Shown: positions 46,201-54,896 of the stretch, in pieces
Position numbering within the stretch: position 1 is the stretch's first letter
Layout of the letters: each line of letters starts with the position of its first letter
Translations under genes and position numbers: made by a program
Notes under the pieces: model-generated
Database searches by the model: none
What the model saw: only the letters and a program-made list of their open reading frames with translations
What the model was told of the DNA's origin: nothing
Assembly (NCBI RefSeq): GCF_014268785.2
Contig: NZ_JABWRD020000003.1
Span: 62,001 to 126,000 of the forward strand
Direction of reading: 5' to 3'
Length of the DNA stretch: 64,000 nt
DNA from: Pseudomonas shirazensis
GTDB lineage: Bacteria > Pseudomonadota > Gammaproteobacteria > Pseudomonadales > Pseudomonadaceae

Positions 46201-49200
46201 CTGCTCAGCCTCGGTGACCTGATCCTGCGCCAGCAGGGCAACCTCAGCCTCGGCGGCCAGGTGCAAGCCAACGGCAAGGTCGATATCGATATCGGCGGCG
46301 GCGCCCTGTACAACAGCGGCAAACTGCTCGCCGGGCAAGCGCTGATCGTGCGCGGCCAGGCGCTGGACAACGCCGCCAGCGGCGAAATGGCAGCCACCCA
46401 GGTCGACCTGCGGGTCAACGGCCAACTGCACAACCGCGGCCTGATCGACGGTCAGCAGGTGCGCCTGCAAGCCGATGAGCTATTCAACCTCGGCACCGGG
46501 CGCATTTACGGCGACCGTCTGGCCATCGCCAGCCGCACCCTGGCCAACCTCGACGAAGCAGGCCCGGCGGCGGTCATCGCCGCCCGTGAGCGGCTGGACA
46601 TCGGCAGCCAGCGCATCGACAACCGCGAGCAGGCGCTGATCTTCAGTGCCGGCGATCTCGCCATCGGCGGCACGCTGGATGGCAACGATCAGGCCAGCGG
46701 CCGCGCCGACCTGCTGGCCAACGCCAGCGCCACGGTTGAATCGCTGGGCGCCATGAGCCTGAACATCCGCGAGCTGCGCAACACCAACGAACACTTCAGC
46801 ACTGTCGACGTAGAAGTCAGCCGCGAGCAGTTGCAGGAATTCCAGATCACCGGCTCGCCCAACCGCTACCGCCCTGATCAGGTCTCGGTCTACCGCGACG
46901 AAGTCGATCATCTGGTCGCCCCGGATGGCGTGCGCGACAACTTCAATCGCTACGACTACACCCGCAGCGTGGTCGAAACCCGCATCGCCAGCTCGGCGCC
47001 CGGGCAGATTCTGGCCGGCGGCAACCTGACCTTCAGCGGCGACAGCGTACTCAACGACAAGAGCCGGATTCTAGCCGGTGGCTTGCTCCAGGCCGGCGCC
47101 GCGCAAGTGATCAACACCGAGGTGGACGGCCAACGGGTGACCACAGATGCCGGCACCGCGACCAACTTCTACCGCATCCAGCGCAAGGGCCGTGACAGCC
47201 AGGGCCGCAGAATCACCGAGTACCGCCCGGCGCCGCTGATCCAGGACATCGACCTGACCCCCACCGAGTACGGCCAGTACGCCGTGGTCAACGGCAGCGG
47301 CACTCAGCTGAGCGGTCGCGAGCTGCTCCAGGTCGGCCAGCAGGTGGCTACGGTTGGTGCAGTCAACGCCGAGGTCGGCGAGCAGTACCGAGTCGGCGCC
47401 GTGGTTGAGGTCAAGCTCAACGACGGCCAGGGCATTGCCGACCAGGTGCGCACCGGCGGCCTGAACCTGGCGCTGCCCAACAACAGCCTGTTCCAGACCA
47501 ACCCCGCAGGCACCAGTAACTACCTGATCGAGACCGACGCGCGCTTTACCAGCTACCGCAAATGGCTGTCGTCGGACTACATGCTCGAGCGCCTGCAGTT
47601 CGACCCGGCGCAGACGCAGCAACGCCTTGGCGACGGCTTCTACGAGCAGAAGCTGATCCGCGAGCAGATCGCCCAGCTCACCGGCCGGCGCTTCCTCGAC
47701 GGCTTCGCCAACGACGAAGCGCAGTACCGCGCCCTGATCGACAACGCCGTGACCCTGGCCAGCGACTGGAACCTGGTGCCGGGTGTTGCTTTGAGCGCCG
47801 AGCAGATGGCCCAGCTGACCAGCGACATCGTCTGGCTGGTCGAGCGCAACGTCACCCTGGCCAACGGCGAATCGCGCAAGGTGCTGGTGCCGCAGGTCTA
47901 CGTGCGCGTGCAAGAAGGCGACATCAACGGCAATGGCGCGCTGATCGCCGGCCAGCAGCTCAAGCTCGACCTGTCTGGCGACCTGATCAACAGCGGCAGC
48001 CTCGGTGGACGCAGCGTGGTCGCGCTGACCGCGCAGAACATCGACAACCTCGGTGGCCGCATCCAGGGCAACAACGTCGCCCTGCAGACCCGCGACAACC
48101 TGAACAACCTCGGCGGCCTGATCGGCGCCACCGACAGCCTCGCCATCGACGCCGGGCAGGACATCAACAGCCGCTCGCTGAGCCGCGACAGCAGCAGCGA
48201 GCAAGGCACCCGCAGCAACCTGTCACGAGTCGCCGGGCTATTTGTCAGCGGTGATGGCGGCAGCATGAAAGTCGCCGCCGGCAACGACCTCAACCTGCAA
48301 GGCAGCCAGGTGGTCAACGCCGGCCAGGGCGGCGCTACCCAGTTGCAGGCCGGGCGCGACGTCAACCTCGGCACCGTCAGCGAAAGTTCGCAGCAGGCGA
48401 TCCGCTGGGATGCCAGCAACTGGCGCAACGAAGCCAGCCGCGGCGAAGTCGGCAGCACCGTGCAAACCAACGGTGACCTGCGCATCACCGCCGGCCAGGA
48501 CCTCAACGCCCGTGGTGCCACGGTCACCAGCGACCAAGGCATGGTCCTTGCCGAAGCGCGCCGCGACATCAACCTGACGGCCGCCGAGCAGTACCAGTTC
48601 GCCGACGAAGCGCACAAGTTCAAGGGCAGCAACGGCATGCTGTCGAGCAAGACCACCACCTTGCGCGACACCGTCAGCCAGACCCAGGCCAGCGGCACCA
48701 CCTTGAGCGGCGAGCAGACCTACCTGCAGGCTGGCCGCGATATCAGCGTGCGCGGCAGCGACGTGGTCTCGACCAAGCAAACGGTGCTGGTCGCCGAGCG
48801 CGATGTGAACATCGAAGCGGCCACCGAAAGCAGCAGCGAACGCCACGACAAGTCGGAGAAAAAGAGCGGCCTGTTCAGCGGCGGCGGTATCGCCCTGACC
48901 ATGGGCACCCAGCAGCAGAGCGTCAAAGACCTCACCACCCGTGAAACCGCCCGCGCCAGCACCGTCGGCAGCACCGAAGGCGATGTCATGATCGAAGCCG
49001 GGCGCCAGTACCGCCAGGTCGGCAGCGATGTGGTCGCGCCGAAAGGCGACGTCGACATCCTCGCTCAACAGATCGCCATCACCGAAGCCCGCGAGACCAG
49101 CGAGCGCACCCGCGAGACGCTGTTCAAACAGACCGGCTTCACCGTGACCATCACCAACCCGGTGATCAGCGCGATCCAGACCACCCAGCAGATGCAGCAG

Positions 49201-52200
49201 GCGTCGAGCAAGACCGAAGACGGCCGCATGCAGGCGCTGGCCGCGGCCACCACCGCACTGGCGGTCAACAACGCCGCCACTGCGGTCGCCCAGGACCCGG
49301 GCGCTGCCGGCGGGATCAACATCAGCCTGTCGCTGGGCACCAAGCAGCAACAGAGCACTACCGTGCAGCAAAGCGACGCCGCTGCCGGCTCGACCATCAT
49401 TGCCGGCAACGACGTGCGCCTGCGCGCCACCGGCGCGGGCAGCGACAGCAACATTCTCGTCCAGGGCAGCGAGGTGCGCGCTGGCAACAACGCCACCCTC
49501 GCCGCCGACGGCAACATCGACCTGCTCGCCGCGCAGAACACCAGCAAGCAGGACAGCGACAGCAAAGGCATGAGCGCCAGCGTCGGCATCGGCCTGTCGC
49601 TGGGCGGCTCGCGCAACGGCTTCACCCTCGACCTCGGCGTCAGCGGCAACCGCGGCGAAGCCGACGGCGACACCCTGACCCACACCAACACCCAGATCGC
49701 CGCAGGCAACACCACCACGCTCGTCTCCGGCGGTGACACCAACCTGCGCGGCGCCGTGGTCAGTGGCCGTCAGGTGCTGGCAGACGTTGGCGGCGACCTC
49801 AACATCGAGAGCCTGCAAGACACCGACACCTTCAAGGTCGACGAGAAGAGCATGGGTGTCGGCATCAGCCTGTGCATCCCGCCGTTCTGCTACGGCATGA
49901 GCACGGTCAGCGGCGGCAGCGCCAACCTCGGCGGCACCGACATGGACTCGGACTTCGCCAGCGTTACCGAGCAGTCCGGGATCAAGGCCGGCGACGGCGG
50001 CTTCGACATCCGCGTCGGCGGCAACACCGACCTCAAAGGCGCAGTCATCGCCAGCAGCGACAAGGCTGTGGCTGACGGCAAGAACCGCCTCGAAACCGCC
50101 AGCCTGACCACCAGCGACATCCGCAACAAAGCCGAGTACGACGCCAGCACCTTCAGCATCGGCGGCGGCTACAGCGAGATCGGTAAAGACCCGGACGGCA
50201 AGGTCCAGACCGGCGGCAACATCACCCCCGGCACGGAAATCCCCACCAACGAAAACCAGATCGGCGCCAGCCTGCCGATTGCCATCAGTGCCAGTGACAG
50301 CGCCAGCAGCGTGACCCGCAGCGGCATCAGTGGCGGCACCATCCTCATCACCGACGCCGCTGCCCAGCGCGAGCGCACCGGGCAGAGCGTCGACGAGACC
50401 CTCGCCGGGCTCAACCGCGACGTCTCCAGTGACCGCGACAACACCAACGCGCTCAAGCCGATCTTCGACGAAGAGCAGATCCGCGCCGGCTTCGAGATCG
50501 TCAACGCCTTTGCCAACGAGGCCGGCACCCTGCTTGCCAACAAGGCCAAGGAAGTCGACGCCAAGCGCAACGCGGCCGATGCAGCCGAAGCCAAGGCCCT
50601 CGAAACCAGCGACGCCGAGCTCAGCCAGGCCCTGCGCGACCAGGCCATCAGGCTGCGCAACGAAGCGGATGGCGTGGCCGGCAACTGGGGCGCCGGCGGC
50701 ACCTACCGGCAGATCACCACCGCGCTGGTTGCCGCCGCCAGCGGCAACATCAGTGCCGGCAACGGCGCGTTCATGCAAGGCATGGTCGTCAACTACGTGC
50801 AGCAGCAAGGCGCCGGTTACCTCGGTGATCTGGTCGCCGACGGCACTCTGGTCGAAGGCACGCCGATGCACGCTGCCCTGCACGGCATCCTCGCCTGCGC
50901 CGGTGCGGCCGCCAGCAGCCAGAGCTGCGGCAGTGGCGCGGCCGGCGCGGCGGCGTCGAGCCTGCTCACCGGGCTGTTCTCCGAAGCCAGCCCGACCGAA
51001 ACCGAAAGCCAGCGCGAAGCCAAGCGCAACCTCATCGTCAGCCTGGTCACCGGCATCGCCGCCACCACCAGCCTCGATGCCGCTACCGCTACTGCGGCGG
51101 CCTCGGGGGCTGTGGATAACAACTGGCTGGCGACCCAGCAGTTCGTCCAGGCACGCAAAGAGCTGAAGGAAGCCGAAGGCCGCCTGGATGAACTCAAGGT
51201 GCTGGCCAAGTGGGCCTATATCAGCAAGAAGCAGGACCTGCTGACGCAAAGCGGGGTTGGCCAGGGCTTGATCAAGGCCGGCTTCGACGATATCTCAGGG
51301 CTGACCCAGATGCTTCTGCATCCGATCGATACGGTGAAGGCCATCGGCGGCCTGATCGACGACCCGAGCGCATTGGCCGGTTACCCGGAAGAGGTCAAAC
51401 AAAACCTCAAAGCCAAGGTCGCACGCATCGAAAACGCGCTTACCGTCGGCGGTGACGCCAACGCCGAGCAGATGGGCTACGACATTGGCGAACTGGTGTG
51501 GGACGTTGGTGGCCTTGTCACCGGGGTTGGCGGGATTGCCAAAGGCAGCGTCAAGCTGGCGTCGGTGGGTATCAAGCTGGGTACCGACAAGCTTGAGCAG
51601 ATGGCTGCACGGCAGGTTGTGAAGAACGCCGAGTGGAAGGCGGGTAAAGGCGAGTACAGCCTTAAACCTGGCGGGGGCTACGGCTCGCCGTCGACCGTGA
51701 CCCACAATGGTCAGGCGGTCGAGAATGCAGGAGACTTCTCAGGTTCGCTGCCCAAGCCCGCTGGCAAGGGGGAGACTGGTGCTGGGCCGAAAGAGTCCAC
51801 AAGTGGTACAGCCAAGGCTAGCTCTGAAGGGACGGATGGTGGCAAGCTTGCGAGCGATAATCCTGGGATAGGTGTCAGTGGGGGGGCTGGTCCAAAAGAG
51901 ACCCTAGCGCCTGTAGTGGGAGGATTGGATCTTTCGAAGGTCGAGGTATTGACCATAAAAGACGCACGCAAGCTGAAGGGCGAAAATAGAGGTTTGATCT
52001 TCGTACAAGAACCTCAGGGAGATTTTAGTAAGCCGTTCGTGAAATTTGAAGCGGGTACAACAGGAGCGTTTTCAGACGTTCTATCGGAGCGTAAGGCAGT
52101 GCCTGCAATACGGTTTGACAACCCAAATCCTAACGGTAACAATTTCGTGAAGTTTGACGGTGTTGAAGATGTCGATGGTATTACCCTGATTGACCGAAAA

Positions 52201-52380
52201 ACAGCACTAACATCGTTCGATAAGCAACTTCAGAGTGTTCAGCGAGTATCGAATGCGTTGAAACAAAACCCAGGTATCAAGGCCGTTTTTGAGTTTCCAA
52301 GCCAAAAAGCGGCTGATAGAGCAATTGATATTTTGATTGAGCAAAATATCAGAAACATTACTGTGAGGGTTGCACCCTGA
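43207..52380 (+). CDS. cdiA: CdiA, contact-dependent inhibition effector (FhaB family)
   Basis: This giant 3057-residue exported protein starts with an extended signal peptide (MNKHLYRIIFNKARGLLMVV) cleaved near AWA-AG (about residue 72). A TPS secretion domain (about 75-330; RNNYSQFDVDGRG, NPAGITCDGCGFIN) follows. Hundreds of residues of filamentous-haemagglutinin repeats (LDNxGG/GGTL types, about 450-1100 and 1600-2300) form the stick, interrupted by a probable receptor-binding region. An alanine-rich pretoxin region ends in VDNN (2636-2639), apparently the counterpart of VENN. The last 80 residues hold FDG (Asp2984) and DRK (2996-2998), the D-x12-DxK spacing of PD-(D/E)xK nucleases. Base composition turns AT-rich from about 51800. 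Confidence 0.92.
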   Translation: MNKHLYRIIFNKARGLLMVVAETVSSAGKAPGVSSGSGVVAKPCVASLNGLRYALMGALGLISLSVAPAWAAGIVADRGAPSGQQPMVINSANGTPQVNIRAPSAGGVSRNNYSQFDVDGRGAILNNAVGNSKTQLGGWIEGNPYLGRGSAKVILNEVNSSNPSQLRGYVEVAGQRAEVVIANPAGITCDGCGFINADRSTLTTGRAQMENGRITGYRVEGGTLSITGKGLDARDSDYTDLIARSVEVNAGIWANDLKVTAGRNQVNADNTQATALAKDDSAQPEVAIDVAELGGMYAGKIKLVGTEAGVGVRNAGQIGAMAGDVVISADGKLLNQGAISSAGATRVASATAVDNSGSLYAKGDLHASSQGTVTNTGELAAQGNLNIDAAKLDSSRDSLLAAGVDAQGTSSGNATLTVKAKQIAAHGQNHASGTLDLQGDTVDLSHSRSYAGNLNLTANNGDLDLSSSTIDSAGRLDAKASSTVRSDSAKVNVGDLQVNADKLSNNGGELVQTGTAASVIKVAGQLDNSDGRIASNARELSLDAGTLANRKGKVEHAGNGKLDVRASEIDGNGGTLASNGALQISAQKAQLANGQTQGRQVLLDSRDLDTSGGTVIATHGGTLQVRDAQRLDNRGGTLAAGGAMTVTAGEVLNDGGTLSAGNTLNLNADSLSNIAGTLAATQAMQVIAGQLDNSGGTLGSVEAGLFVEVSNGQLQNQGGRLEAAGDIQLGALGLNNSQGVISGRELLLDSRGQSVNNNGGTLDAQARLDLRSGELHNSGGLIQAGGRLFVDTGSAALHNSASGADRGIVGQAEVELRSAQLDNQQGFIGAKGNLLLAATTLNNQGQIAGESQVQLLGNRLDNQGGKVQAKGALIVEQNERIDNRGGLLRSAGQTRLTTAQLDNRTSQGNEQGIEGQSLLLRADTLENQQGALRADAGIDLGLAQALYNDAGLISAGSELRLADRDPAQNRLAVDNGSGTLLGGSLLSLNAAYFSGSGRLLSLGDLILRQQGNLSLGGQVQANGKVDIDIGGGALYNSGKLLAGQALIVRGQALDNAASGEMAATQVDLRVNGQLHNRGLIDGQQVRLQADELFNLGTGRIYGDRLAIASRTLANLDEAGPAAVIAARERLDIGSQRIDNREQALIFSAGDLAIGGTLDGNDQASGRADLLANASATVESLGAMSLNIRELRNTNEHFSTVDVEVSREQLQEFQITGSPNRYRPDQVSVYRDEVDHLVAPDGVRDNFNRYDYTRSVVETRIASSAPGQILAGGNLTFSGDSVLNDKSRILAGGLLQAGAAQVINTEVDGQRVTTDAGTATNFYRIQRKGRDSQGRRITEYRPAPLIQDIDLTPTEYGQYAVVNGSGTQLSGRELLQVGQQVATVGAVNAEVGEQYRVGAVVEVKLNDGQGIADQVRTGGLNLALPNNSLFQTNPAGTSNYLIETDARFTSYRKWLSSDYMLERLQFDPAQTQQRLGDGFYEQKLIREQIAQLTGRRFLDGFANDEAQYRALIDNAVTLASDWNLVPGVALSAEQMAQLTSDIVWLVERNVTLANGESRKVLVPQVYVRVQEGDINGNGALIAGQQLKLDLSGDLINSGSLGGRSVVALTAQNIDNLGGRIQGNNVALQTRDNLNNLGGLIGATDSLAIDAGQDINSRSLSRDSSSEQGTRSNLSRVAGLFVSGDGGSMKVAAGNDLNLQGSQVVNAGQGGATQLQAGRDVNLGTVSESSQQAIRWDASNWRNEASRGEVGSTVQTNGDLRITAGQDLNARGATVTSDQGMVLAEARRDINLTAAEQYQFADEAHKFKGSNGMLSSKTTTLRDTVSQTQASGTTLSGEQTYLQAGRDISVRGSDVVSTKQTVLVAERDVNIEAATESSSERHDKSEKKSGLFSGGGIALTMGTQQQSVKDLTTRETARASTVGSTEGDVMIEAGRQYRQVGSDVVAPKGDVDILAQQIAITEARETSERTRETLFKQTGFTVTITNPVISAIQTTQQMQQASSKTEDGRMQALAAATTALAVNNAATAVAQDPGAAGGINISLSLGTKQQQSTTVQQSDAAAGSTIIAGNDVRLRATGAGSDSNILVQGSEVRAGNNATLAADGNIDLLAAQNTSKQDSDSKGMSASVGIGLSLGGSRNGFTLDLGVSGNRGEADGDTLTHTNTQIAAGNTTTLVSGGDTNLRGAVVSGRQVLADVGGDLNIESLQDTDTFKVDEKSMGVGISLCIPPFCYGMSTVSGGSANLGGTDMDSDFASVTEQSGIKAGDGGFDIRVGGNTDLKGAVIASSDKAVADGKNRLETASLTTSDIRNKAEYDASTFSIGGGYSEIGKDPDGKVQTGGNITPGTEIPTNENQIGASLPIAISASDSASSVTRSGISGGTILITDAAAQRERTGQSVDETLAGLNRDVSSDRDNTNALKPIFDEEQIRAGFEIVNAFANEAGTLLANKAKEVDAKRNAADAAEAKALETSDAELSQALRDQAIRLRNEADGVAGNWGAGGTYRQITTALVAAASGNISAGNGAFMQGMVVNYVQQQGAGYLGDLVADGTLVEGTPMHAALHGILACAGAAASSQSCGSGAAGAAASSLLTGLFSEASPTETESQREAKRNLIVSLVTGIAATTSLDAATATAAASGAVDNNWLATQQFVQARKELKEAEGRLDELKVLAKWAYISKKQDLLTQSGVGQGLIKAGFDDISGLTQMLLHPIDTVKAIGGLIDDPSALAGYPEEVKQNLKAKVARIENALTVGGDANAEQMGYDIGELVWDVGGLVTGVGGIAKGSVKLASVGIKLGTDKLEQMAARQVVKNAEWKAGKGEYSLKPGGGYGSPSTVTHNGQAVENAGDFSGSLPKPAGKGETGAGPKESTSGTAKASSEGTDGGKLASDNPGIGVSGGAGPKETLAPVVGGLDLSKVEVLTIKDARKLKGENRGLIFVQEPQGDFSKPFVKFEAGTTGAFSDVLSERKAVPAIRFDNPNPNGNNFVKFDGVEDVDGITLIDRKTALTSFDKQLQSVQRVSNALKQNPGIKAVFEFPSQKAADRAIDILIEQNIRNITVRVAP

Positions 52381-53048
52381 TGACTAAGCAAAAGCTGGAG
52401 TTTCGTCATAGGCCAAATTTTCTAGAGCCTATCGAGCGGCGGCACCAAACTTTTCTTGAGAAGCTGTCCGACTTGGGCAAGCCATGGAATCTGGCCGAAG
52501 CCGTGGACGTTCCCGATATTGAAGGCGAGCTTGTTGTTTCTGTTTCTTTAGATAAGTTTCTTCCAAAGGGAGTAAAAGGCCGAATTGCATATTCTCTCAG
52601 AAGTGAGAGTTATCTAGAAGACGATGCTCAATTTGACGACTCTCTGTTCATTGAGTTTTCGAATGCTAATGTTGATTACCTCCACTTGTTGACAAGGATT
52701 TTTCCTGCATACGTACAGGCTTTTGGTGCCTATAGAGCTGCGCTGCATGAGTGGTCGGTTACCAGAAACGACTGGCCGGCTGTACTAGCTGCATGCGACG
52801 CTACAAAAAAAGATGTTAACGGGAGAGATGGTGTTTTTCGTATTAATGCGGCGAATTATTTTGATGGGGAATTGTGCGTTCGCGCATTTGGGAAAAGTCC
52901 TCAGCAGGTAATTAGTCTTCTGAAGGGGCACGTTGAAGAGGCTTCGGAATTGGCCGGAGGTGTGTTGATTGTTGTTAGTTATACACCGCTGTCCACCAAT
53001 GAGTTAATAGATGCTGGAGAGCGATTAAAGGGGCTTTTGATTGGGTGA
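52380..53048 (+). CDS. cdiI: Probable CdiI immunity protein
   Basis: This 222-residue soluble protein shows no family I recognise. The ATG overlaps the cdiA stop by one base (TGATG), the standard place for the cognate immunity gene. The DNA is as AT-rich as the toxin tip and unlike the rest of the window, implying that toxin and immunity arrived together. The sequence has a charged N-terminus, a central SLFIEFSNANVDYLHLL and a C-terminal amphipathic helix. It should bind and block the CdiA C-terminal domain in the cytoplasm. The role is inferred from position and composition. Confidence 0.75.
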   Translation: MTKQKLEFRHRPNFLEPIERRHQTFLEKLSDLGKPWNLAEAVDVPDIEGELVVSVSLDKFLPKGVKGRIAYSLRSESYLEDDAQFDDSLFIEFSNANVDYLHLLTRIFPAYVQAFGAYRAALHEWSVTRNDWPAVLAACDATKKDVNGRDGVFRINAANYFDGELCVRAFGKSPQQVISLLKGHVEEASELAGGVLIVVSYTPLSTNELIDAGERLKGLLIG

Positions 53049-53151
53049 TCCGAGGGGGTTCTCAACGATGATCCGAGAACTTCCCACGAAGCGTTTGTTC
53101 ATATGAATGAGCCGATCAAGCCTATGTTGGGGCTGGTCTAGTGGGGCGCTT

Positions 53152-53484
53152 ATGAGTACAGATCAGGAAGTTTATCAGGGCTTCGGTGAAATACTCTCGG
53201 CGATCGCGCCCCAGCAGGCTCAGTGGGTTTCTGTTGAGGTCGAGCTGTCGCCGACTGGCGACCACGCCAAGCTGTTCTATGACTATCAGGCTGAGGGGAG
53301 TGAGCCGCAGTGGTTCGTGCCTGAAGCTGCTCGTGTGGATCATGACATCCGGTTCCTGTTGATACAGCTGCGCGAGTATTTCGCGGGTAACAATTTGTTC
53401 GAGCAAGGCAGACCGTGGGCACGCTGCATGATCAAGCTGGATCTGCAGACCGGCAAGTTTGCGGCAGACTTCAAATACGAATGA
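53152..53484 (+). CDS. Orphan immunity protein, YezG (DUF600) family
   Basis: This 110-residue acidic protein resembles the YezG/DUF600 immunity family. It opens with a YQGFGEILSAIAP helix and continues with WVSVEVELSPTGDHAKLFYDY. The C-terminal signature PWARCMIKLDLQTGKFAADF is typical. In B. subtilis, YezG neutralises an LXG-type nuclease toxin. It follows cdiI by about 100 bases with no matching toxin before it, so it is probably a leftover from a displaced CdiA-CT/CdiI cassette or a defence against neighbours. The ATG at 53152 is chosen over one at 53107, whose extra residues do not fit the family. Confidence 0.7.
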   Translation: MSTDQEVYQGFGEILSAIAPQQAQWVSVEVELSPTGDHAKLFYDYQAEGSEPQWFVPEAARVDHDIRFLLIQLREYFAGNNLFEQGRPWARCMIKLDLQTGKFAADFKYE

Positions 53485-53534
53485 TTGGGGGCGGTCGGTA
53501 CGTCATCTGCAAACGGATCAAGGGGGCTTAACCG

Positions 53535-54149
53535 GTGCGGGATGAGTTTTTCCAGTCAATGATCGACAACCTTGGTGAAGCCACCTCACGTCGCGAGGTG
53601 CCTGCCGCGAGCATCGACAAATACCAGTCAAGACTGCCCGCTGCATTGCTGGGTTACTGGCGCGAAGACGGCTGGTGTTCCTACGCTGATGGCTTGTTCT
53701 GGATCGTAGACCCAGATGCGTACAAGGCCACGCTGGATATGTGGCTGCAAGGCAGCGGCCTGGCCGAGATCGATAATTACCACGTGATTGCCAGGGATGC
53801 GTTCGGTTCGCTGTATGCCTGGGGCGAGCGTTATCAGCGCAAGATCACTGTATCGAGTTTGGCTGGCGGCATTGTCGCGCTGAAAAACCAGCTGCAAAAA
53901 CCCAACCCACAACCAGACCGCAGCCTCGGTATCTTTCTCGGCGCTACCCAACGTGACAGCCTGGACTTTGACGACAACCAGGGCAAGCCGCTGTTCCAGC
54001 GTGCACTCGCCAAGCTGGGGCCGGTTGCCGAGGACGAGATGTATGCTTTCGAACCTGGGTTGTGCATTGGCGGCAAGGCTGACCTTGAGCATATGGTGAA
54101 GGTGAATATGGTTGAGCACCTGATGCATCTGGATCAGGCGCGTCGGTGA
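53535..54149 (+). CDS. GAD-like/DUF1851 protein, orphan immunity type
   Basis: This 204-residue soluble protein resembles the GAD-like plus DUF1851 pair. The N-terminal half has SRLPAALLGYWREDGWCSYADG and FWIVDP, and the middle has FGSLYAWGE. The C-terminal half has PLFQRALAKLGPVAEDEMYAFEP and GLCIGGKADLEHM. Proteins of this type (for example Tdi immunity proteins of Agrobacterium) accompany T6SS and other polymorphic toxins. The start is a GTG at 53535 with AAGGGGG upstream. As with the YezG-like gene, no cognate toxin lies beside it, so it extends an orphan immunity cluster behind cdiI. Composition is close to the genome average. Confidence 0.72.
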   Translation: MRDEFFQSMIDNLGEATSRREVPAASIDKYQSRLPAALLGYWREDGWCSYADGLFWIVDPDAYKATLDMWLQGSGLAEIDNYHVIARDAFGSLYAWGERYQRKITVSSLAGGIVALKNQLQKPNPQPDRSLGIFLGATQRDSLDFDDNQGKPLFQRALAKLGPVAEDEMYAFEPGLCIGGKADLEHMVKVNMVEHLMHLDQARR

Positions 54150-54191
54150 GGTGAGGGCTGGGAATACTGATACCAGATGATGCGCGGCCCC

Positions 54192-54307
54192 TGTAGGAGC
54201 ACCTTGTGTCGCGAAAGGGCTGCACAGCGGCCTCAGATATCAGCTCCGCCGCTGATATCGCTGGGCCCGCTCTGCGGGCCTTTCGCGACACAAGGCCGCT
54301 CCTACAG
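54192..54307. repeat. REP-like palindromic element, copy 2 (116 bp)
   Basis: The element is bounded by TGTAGGAGC and GCTCCTACA. Inside these lie a second inverted pair (CTTGTGTCGCGAAAGG / CCTTTCGCGACACAAGG) and a central GGGCCCGC-TCT-GCGGGCC hairpin. The whole unit can fold into one long hairpin. It is about 90 percent identical by eye to copy 3. It occupies the gap after the orphan immunity genes. Confidence 0.85.
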
Positions 54308-54479
54308 GGGGGGCTTGGCGATAGATTTGCGGGTGTTTGCGTAAGACGTTTCCGAACCTGAAACCAAATGCTTCTAATCGGGGTAGCTTGGGAATTATCC
54401 TACGCGACTTGCGGAAGCAGCTCTGTTGTCGGGGAAATGTCTCAGGGATAAAGTCACGGGGTCGCCAGGTTTGGTGACC

Positions 54480-54597
54480 GGGTGTGAGAAACCCGACCAG
54501 TACTGTTAGGCAATGCTTCACGGCAGCCGTGCGCGGGCAGACTTCGGTCTGGCCGGGTTTCCAGTACCTCGGTTTTCTCACCCCGTGTACGGCTGCC
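54480..54597 (+). ncRNA. Candidate structured RNA leader with interleaved stems
   Basis: Two long complementary pairs interleave. A (54480-54505, GGGTGTGAGAAACC core) pairs with A' (54561-54584, GGTTTTCTCACCCC core). B (54522-54535) pairs with B' (54584-54597) through nine perfect bases GGCAGCCGT/ACGGCTGCC plus five more including G-U pairs. A' and B' are adjacent, which permits an H-type pseudoknot or a choice between two folds. A UUCG tetraloop hairpin (CAGACTTCGGTCTG, 54538-54551) lies inside. The element ends 60 bases before the small gene at 54657, whose leader repeats GTGAGAAA at 54608. No protein-coding frame here is convincing. Confidence 0.5.
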
Positions 54598-54656
54598 ACC
54601 CAAATCCGTGAGAAAGGTTCGAGTGGTCGCTTCCGTTTACGTACTGGAAATCGACT

Positions 54657-54896
54657 ATGAAAAAGATCGTCCCCGACCCCCCAATCTCCTACTTCTCAGT
54701 CATCAGCGACCTGAGCCGCGAAGAGGCTCTCATCCAGGTTTCCAAGTTGATGGACTGCATGAACCGCACTCTCGAAGCTTACCTCGGCACCGAACCCATC
54801 GGCGTCGACAGTTACCTGCTGGAAAACGTCGAGATACTTAACCAGCTGATGCGCGCCTTGATCGCCCACGCCGTGGCCGGGGAGGCAACGCCATGA
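54657..54896 (+). CDS. Small Pseudomonas-type helical protein
   Basis: This 79-residue protein begins MKKIVPDPPISYFSV, an N-terminus I associate with small uncharacterised Pseudomonas proteins encoded upstream of DUF3077-like genes. The rest is helical (LSREEALIQVSKLMDCMNRT and a C-terminal LNQLMRALIAHAV). It has no signal peptide or membrane segment. Its TGA overlaps the next ATG (ATGA), so the pair is coupled. The structured leader at 54480-54597 lies in front of it. Function is unknown. Confidence 0.65.
   Translation: MKKIVPDPPISYFSVISDLSREEALIQVSKLMDCMNRTLEAYLGTEPIGVDSYLLENVEILNQLMRALIAHAVAGEATP

Noticed and set aside
44650..46500. Regular short repeats that could be mistaken for CRISPR or tandem DNA repeats
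   Set aside because: They encode degenerate filamentous-haemagglutinin LDNxGG repeats in one long frame; DNA spacing and sequence vary as expected for protein repeats.
54608..54841. A 77-codon frame starting inside the RNA leader
   Set aside because: It overlaps the better-supported 54657-54896 gene in another frame, has a poor start context and becomes Arg/Pro/His-rich without family features.
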